The position numbers were made by a program, and so were the translations under genes. A model generated the notes under the pieces. The model did no database searches and was not told the DNA's origin. It saw only the letters and a list, made by a program, of their open reading frames with translations. A DNA stretch of 64,000 nt, taken from assembly GCF_019799965.1 (NCBI RefSeq), contig NZ_JABGCJ010000004.1, positions 372,001 to 436,000 of the forward strand, in the 5' to 3' direction. Origin of the DNA: Modestobacter italicus. Its GTDB lineage: Bacteria > Actinomycetota > Actinomycetes > Mycobacteriales > Geodermatophilaceae. Position 1 is the stretch's first letter. The number at the start of each line of letters is the position of its first letter. Positions 60,506 to 64,000 of this stretch are shown here, one piece after another.

Positions 60506-60769
60506 ATGAACAAGCTCACGCGCGGCGTCGCTGCCGCCTCCTTCTCCGGCCTGATGGTCTTCGGGGTCGCCGCCTGCGGCGACGACGCCGGCGAGGTCGA
60601 GGTCACCGAGACCGAGCAGGTCACCGAGACCGAGGAGTCGGAGACCGAGGTCACCGAGACCCTCGAACCGACCGAGACCTCGACCGAGACCGAGGAAGAG
60701 GTCGTCGAGACCGAGACCGAGGTCGACACCGAGACCGAGACCGAGTTCAGCACCGAGACCGACAACTGA
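60506..60769 (+). CDS. Thr/Glu-rich small lipoprotein
   Basis: An 87-residue predicted lipoprotein started at ATG 60506 with GGAG upstream. Signal peptide MNKLTRGVAAASFSGLMVFG leads to lipobox VAAC. The mature part is almost wholly Thr, Glu and Val in degenerate TETE/VTET repeats (EVTETEQVTETEESETEVTE) and is likely extended and strongly acidic. The run of exported threonines resembles O-mannosylation substrates. It lies between polyprenol-P-mannose synthase and PMT genes. Function unknown. Confidence 0.75.
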   Translation: MNKLTRGVAAASFSGLMVFGVAACGDDAGEVEVTETEQVTETEESETEVTETLEPTETSTETEEEVVETETEVDTETETEFSTETDN

Positions 60770-60805
60770 CCCTCGTCGCTCCCGCACCCGCGGGACGAGA
60801 CCGAC

Positions 60806-60837
60806 CAGCGGGCGGCGCCTCCGGGCGCCGCCCGCTG
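60806..60837 (+). terminator. Strong hairpin terminator after the Thr/Glu-rich lipoprotein
   Basis: A perfect 14-base stem, CAGCGGGCGGCGCC / GGCGCCGCCCGCTG, with loop TCCG. It follows the lipoprotein stop by 36 bases and lies just before the PMT start. Confidence 0.8.
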
Positions 60838-60855
60838 TGGGCGCGGGGCATCCCC

Positions 60856-62196
60856 TTGGCCCTGTTCCTGCTGGCCGCCGCGCTGCGGCTGTGGGACCTC
60901 GGCGACCCCGACCGGCTGTACTTCGACGAGGTCTACTACGCCGAGGACGCGTACGACTACGTCACCCGCGGCGTGGAGGAGGGCCGCCCGGCCCATCCGC
61001 CGCTGGGCAAGTGGGTCATCGCGCTGGGCATCCAGGCCTTCGGCTACACCCCGTTCGGCTGGCGGGTCGGCGTCGCGCTGTCCGGCGCGCTGACGGTGCT
61101 GCTGACCTGGTCCATCGGACGGCGACTGTTCCCGCACCCCGCCGCGGCCGCACTGGCCGCCGTCCTCGTGGCGCTGGACGGCCTGGCCCTGACCAGCAGC
61201 CGGATCGCCATGCTGGACGCCGTCCTGGGGCTCTTCGTCGTCCTGGCCCTGTGGCTCGTGCTCGTCGACCGGGACGCCCGCCGCGCGGACCGCCGGGCCG
61301 GGGAGTCGCTGCGCAGCTCCTTCGTCGGCTCCCGGTACCGCTGGCTGGCGGGGCTCGCGCTGGGCCTCGCCGTGGCGACCAAGTGGTCCGGCCTGCTGGC
61401 CGTCGGCGCCGCCGGGCTGCTGGTGCTCGGCACCGAGCTCGCCGGCCGGTCACGGGGGATGGGCGGGGCGGTCCGCCGCGGGCTGGCGGTGGGCGCCGGC
61501 GCCGCGCTGGCCTTCCTGGTGCTGCCGGCCGCCGTCTACCTGGCCAGCTTCACCGGTTGGTTCCTCAACTACGCCGACAGCCAGGCCGGTGCGCGTGCGT
61601 GCGGTGACAGGGAGTGCAGCGCGTCGGTCGGGGAGCGACTGGACACCTGGGTCGACACCCAGGTCAACCTGGTCGGCTACCACCAGCGACTGGAGGCGAC
61701 CCACCCCTACCGGTCCGATCCACTGGGCTGGCCGTGGCTGCAGCGGCCGGTGCTGGTCTACCTGGAGAAGTGCACGACGACCGAGCACGTCGAGGAGGGC
61801 TGCGTCGTGCCCACCGGGACGCAGGCCCGGATCGTCCTGCTCGGCAGCCCCGCGCTGTGGTGGCCGGCGCTGCTCGCCGCCCCCGTGCTGCTGTGGCGGT
61901 CGGTGGCCCGGCGGGACGGCGTGGCGGCCACGATCGGCGTCGTCCTCCTGGCGCTGTGGCTGCCCTGGCTGGCCGCGGGCAAGCCCGGCTACTCCTTCTA
62001 CCTGGTGCCGGCCGTGCCCTTCCTCGCCCTCGCCCTGGTGCACGCCGTGCAGCTCAGCCCGCGGCCCCGCGTGCTCGGCCTGGGCCTGCTGGCGCTGACC
62101 GTCGCCGCCTTCGCCTTCTTCGCCCCCGTCTGGTTCGGCCTCCCCCTGACGACCGACCACCTCGACCTGCGGTACTGGCTGCCCACCTGGCGGTGA
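60856..62196 (+). CDS. PMT-family protein O-mannosyltransferase
   Basis: A 446-residue polytopic GT39 enzyme. The catalytic first loop is DRLYFDEVYYAEDAYDYVTR with its Asp-Glu pair, followed by PAHPPLGKWVIALGIQAFGY. SSRIAMLDAVLGLFVVL, GLALGLAVATKWSGLLAVGA and AGKPGYSFYLVPAVPFLALA are PMT/ArnT family segments. It mannosylates secreted proteins using polyprenol-P-mannose. The start is taken as TTG 60856, after a terminator; no ATG or GTG exists further upstream in frame, so the N terminus may be shorter than in mycobacterial Pmt. Confidence 0.88.
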   Translation: MALFLLAAALRLWDLGDPDRLYFDEVYYAEDAYDYVTRGVEEGRPAHPPLGKWVIALGIQAFGYTPFGWRVGVALSGALTVLLTWSIGRRLFPHPAAAALAAVLVALDGLALTSSRIAMLDAVLGLFVVLALWLVLVDRDARRADRRAGESLRSSFVGSRYRWLAGLALGLAVATKWSGLLAVGAAGLLVLGTELAGRSRGMGGAVRRGLAVGAGAALAFLVLPAAVYLASFTGWFLNYADSQAGARACGDRECSASVGERLDTWVDTQVNLVGYHQRLEATHPYRSDPLGWPWLQRPVLVYLEKCTTTEHVEEGCVVPTGTQARIVLLGSPALWWPALLAAPVLLWRSVARRDGVAATIGVVLLALWLPWLAAGKPGYSFYLVPAVPFLALALVHAVQLSPRPRVLGLGLLALTVAAFAFFAPVWFGLPLTTDHLDLRYWLPTWR

Positions 62197-62253
62197 CCCC
62201 CGTCGCAGGCTGGGCACCGTTTGTCGATCGCGGGGGTCGGGCAGACGGCGTCG

Positions 62254-63996
62254 GTGACCGCGACCGCCCAGCGTCCTGCCGACCCGGAGCAGCCCTCCGC
62301 CGACCCCAAGACCACGGCCGGCGGCTCCGCCTCCGTCCGCACCCGGCGCATCCGGGAGACCGCGCGGGAGGTCCTCGGGTACGCGGAGTTCCGCCCCGGC
62401 CAGGAGGACGCGATGAAGGCGGTCGCGGCCGGCCGGGACACCCTGGCCGTGCTGCCCTCCGGCGCCGGCAAGTCGGCGGTCTACACCGTGGCCGGCCTGC
62501 TGCTGGACGGGCCGGTGCTGATCGTCTCCCCGCTGATCGCGCTGCAGCGCGACCAGATGCAGCGCCTGGAGCAGCTGGGCGAGGAGGCCGTCGGACGGGC
62601 CACGGTGCTCAACTCCGGCCTCTCGGCGCTGGAGCACCAGGCAGTGCTGGACGGCCTGCGTGACGGAACGGTCCGCTACTGCTTCCTGGCACCCGAGCAG
62701 CTGGCCAAGCCGGAGGTCGTCGAGGCGATCCGCACCTCGGCACCGGCGCTGTTCGTGGTGGACGAGGCGCACTGCGTCTCCGCCTGGGGCCACGACTTCC
62801 GCCCGGACTACCTGCGCCTGGGCGGGGTGGTGCAGCAGCTGGGCCACCCCACCGTGCTGGCGCTGACCGCCACCGCCGCTCCCCCGGTGCGCGCCGAGAT
62901 CGTCGAGCGGCTGGAGATGACCGACCCGGCGATCGTGGTGGCCGGGTTCGACCGGCCGGAGATCCGGCTGGAGGTCGAGCAGCACGCCGACGCGCACGGC
63001 AAGCACACCGCCGTCCTGGACCGGGTGACCGAGTTGACCGGCCGCGGCAGCGGGATCCTCTACAGCGCCACCCGCCGGAGCACCGAGGAGCTCGCCGACG
63101 CCCTGGCCGAGCGCGGGCTGCGCGCCCGGGCCTACCACGCGGGGCTGCGGAAGAGCGACCGCGAGGAGGTCCAGCGGCAGTTCATGGCCGACGAGCTGGA
63201 CGTCGTCGTCGCCACCACCGCCTTCGGCATGGGGATCGACAAGCCGGAGACCCGCTTCGTGGTGCACGCCGAGCCCGCCGACTCGATCGACAGCTACTAC
63301 CAGGAGATCGGCCGCGCCGGCCGGGACGGCGAGCCGGCCCTCGCCGTGCTGGTCTACCGCCAGGAGGACCTGGGCCTGCGGAGGTTCTTCGCGGCCGGCG
63401 CCCCGGCCGAGGAGGAGCTGCAGCAGGTCGCCGGCCTGGTCCAGGCCGGGGCAGCCGCCGGGATGGACGGCGTCGACGTGACCGACCTGCGCGAGGAGAC
63501 CGGCCGGGCCGCGACCCCGCTGGTGCGCGACCTGAACCTGCTGGAGCAGGCCGGCGCCGTCGTCCTGGACGACGAGGGGACGGCGGCCCCCGCCCCCGAC
63601 GCGCCACCGCCGGGCGAGGCCGCGGCGGCCGCCCGCGAGCTCGCCGAGCACCGCATCAAGGTCGACGAGAGCCGGATCGAGATGATGCGCGGGTACGCCG
63701 AGACCACCGGCTGCCGACGGCAGTTCCTGCTCGGCTACTTCGGCGAGCAGCTCGACGAGCCCTGCGGCAACTGCGACAACTGCAGCGCGGGCCTCTCCCA
63801 GGAGCAGCACACCGCCGACGCCGACCACCCGTTCCCGGTGGACGCCGTCGTCGAGCACTCCGAGTGGGGCCCCGGCGTCGTGATGCGGCACGAGGACGAC
63901 CGGGTCGTCGTCCTGTTCGAGGAGGTCGGCTACAAGACCCTGGCGCTGCAGGCGGTGCTGGACAACGAGCTGCTGCGGGCGCGCACGGACGGGTGA
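62254..63996 (+). CDS. RecQ-family DNA helicase
   Basis: A 580-residue superfamily-2 helicase. Motif I is LPSGAGKS (residues 67-74), motif II FVVDEAHCVSAWGHDFRPDY, motif III LALTATAAPPVRAE, motif V ATTAFGMGIDKPETRFVVH and motif VI YYQEIGRAGRDGEPALAV. The zinc site is CRRQFLLGYFGEQLDEPCGN with CDNC following. The C terminus lacks a canonical HRDC domain. Instead residues about 520-575 form a small beta domain (DAVVEHSEWGPGVVMRHEDD) typical of actinobacterial RecQ-like proteins. It unwinds DNA 3' to 5' in repair. TTG 62221 is an alternative start. Confidence 0.93.
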   Translation: MTATAQRPADPEQPSADPKTTAGGSASVRTRRIRETAREVLGYAEFRPGQEDAMKAVAAGRDTLAVLPSGAGKSAVYTVAGLLLDGPVLIVSPLIALQRDQMQRLEQLGEEAVGRATVLNSGLSALEHQAVLDGLRDGTVRYCFLAPEQLAKPEVVEAIRTSAPALFVVDEAHCVSAWGHDFRPDYLRLGGVVQQLGHPTVLALTATAAPPVRAEIVERLEMTDPAIVVAGFDRPEIRLEVEQHADAHGKHTAVLDRVTELTGRGSGILYSATRRSTEELADALAERGLRARAYHAGLRKSDREEVQRQFMADELDVVVATTAFGMGIDKPETRFVVHAEPADSIDSYYQEIGRAGRDGEPALAVLVYRQEDLGLRRFFAAGAPAEEELQQVAGLVQAGAAAGMDGVDVTDLREETGRAATPLVRDLNLLEQAGAVVLDDEGTAAPAPDAPPPGEAAAAARELAEHRIKVDESRIEMMRGYAETTGCRRQFLLGYFGEQLDEPCGNCDNCSAGLSQEQHTADADHPFPVDAVVEHSEWGPGVVMRHEDDRVVVLFEEVGYKTLALQAVLDNELLRARTDG

Positions 63997-64000
63997 TCCG

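Overview
The window is a very high G+C actinobacterial chromosome segment. It has GTG/TTG starts, tightly packed genes, mycofactocin genes, a mycothiol-dependent nitroreductase-type protein and LctP. The base composition and gene mix suggest a Geodermatophilaceae-type organism (Blastococcus, Geodermatophilus or Modestobacter). That placement is inference, because no rRNA or other marker lies here. I saw no tRNA, rRNA, CRISPR array, insertion sequence or prophage. It reads as ordinary core and near-core chromosome with two decayed gene remnants at 10.5-11.5 kb.

Layout. 0-4.3 kb: a TrkA/TrkH-type potassium uptake pair, then mftC, mftB and the 37-residue precursor gene mftA, with divergent mftR (mycofactocin). 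4.4-13.8 kb: diguanylate cyclase, Rv2466c-like DsbA-fold protein, SRPBCC protein, an HTH regulator/MFS pair, a cysteine-desulfurase-like PLP enzyme, GNAT protein and remnants, and an FAD monooxygenase. 13.8-17.0 kb: lactate permease and an NDMA-dependent alcohol dehydrogenase, the class that uses mycofactocin. 17-26 kb: lipoprotein, MOSC protein, M20 peptidase, a coxF-coxE-coxD-like block (XdhC, VWA, MoxR), aldo/keto reductase and M18 aminopeptidase. 26-36 kb: serpin lipoprotein, glucose-6-phosphate dehydrogenase-like protein, proline dehydrogenase, alpha/beta hydrolase, a giant BTAD/ATPase regulator and argG. 36-44 kb: NDH-2, YchJ, azoreductase, an OlsB/OlsA/glycosyltransferase lipid operon, PPK2 and an FAD oxidoreductase. 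44-51 kb: DUF2382 stress protein, DUF3097, AKR, tryptophan dioxygenase and RF3. 51-59.5 kb: MFS, moaA-moaD, CsbD-like protein, a PAS/GAF/SpoIIE phosphatase, then one minus-strand molybdenum operon (HTH-TOBE regulator, modA, modB, modC, mobA/mocA-like, moaE). 59.5-64 kb: polyprenol-phosphate-mannose synthase, a Thr/Glu-rich lipoprotein, a PMT-family mannosyltransferase and RecQ.

Themes. Molybdenum use recurs: molybdate uptake, MoaA/D/E, a cofactor nucleotidyltransferase and the coxDEF-like maturation block. The molybdoenzyme itself is absent from the window. Mycofactocin synthesis (MftA/B/C, MftR) and a likely user enzyme (15.9 kb) are present without MftD/E/F. Protein or lipid mannosylation genes sit at 59.5-62.2 kb.

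Non-coding structure. Three parS-like palindromes occur at 12.96, 26.37 and 42.71 kb; the first two lie in coding sequence and use uncommon codons. One palindrome family with core GGCCGAAGTCGCGACTTC occurs three times. A second repeat family starts exactly at the stop codon of three minus-strand genes. There are several strong intergenic hairpins, and a probable leaderless, ArgR-type promoter sits at argG.
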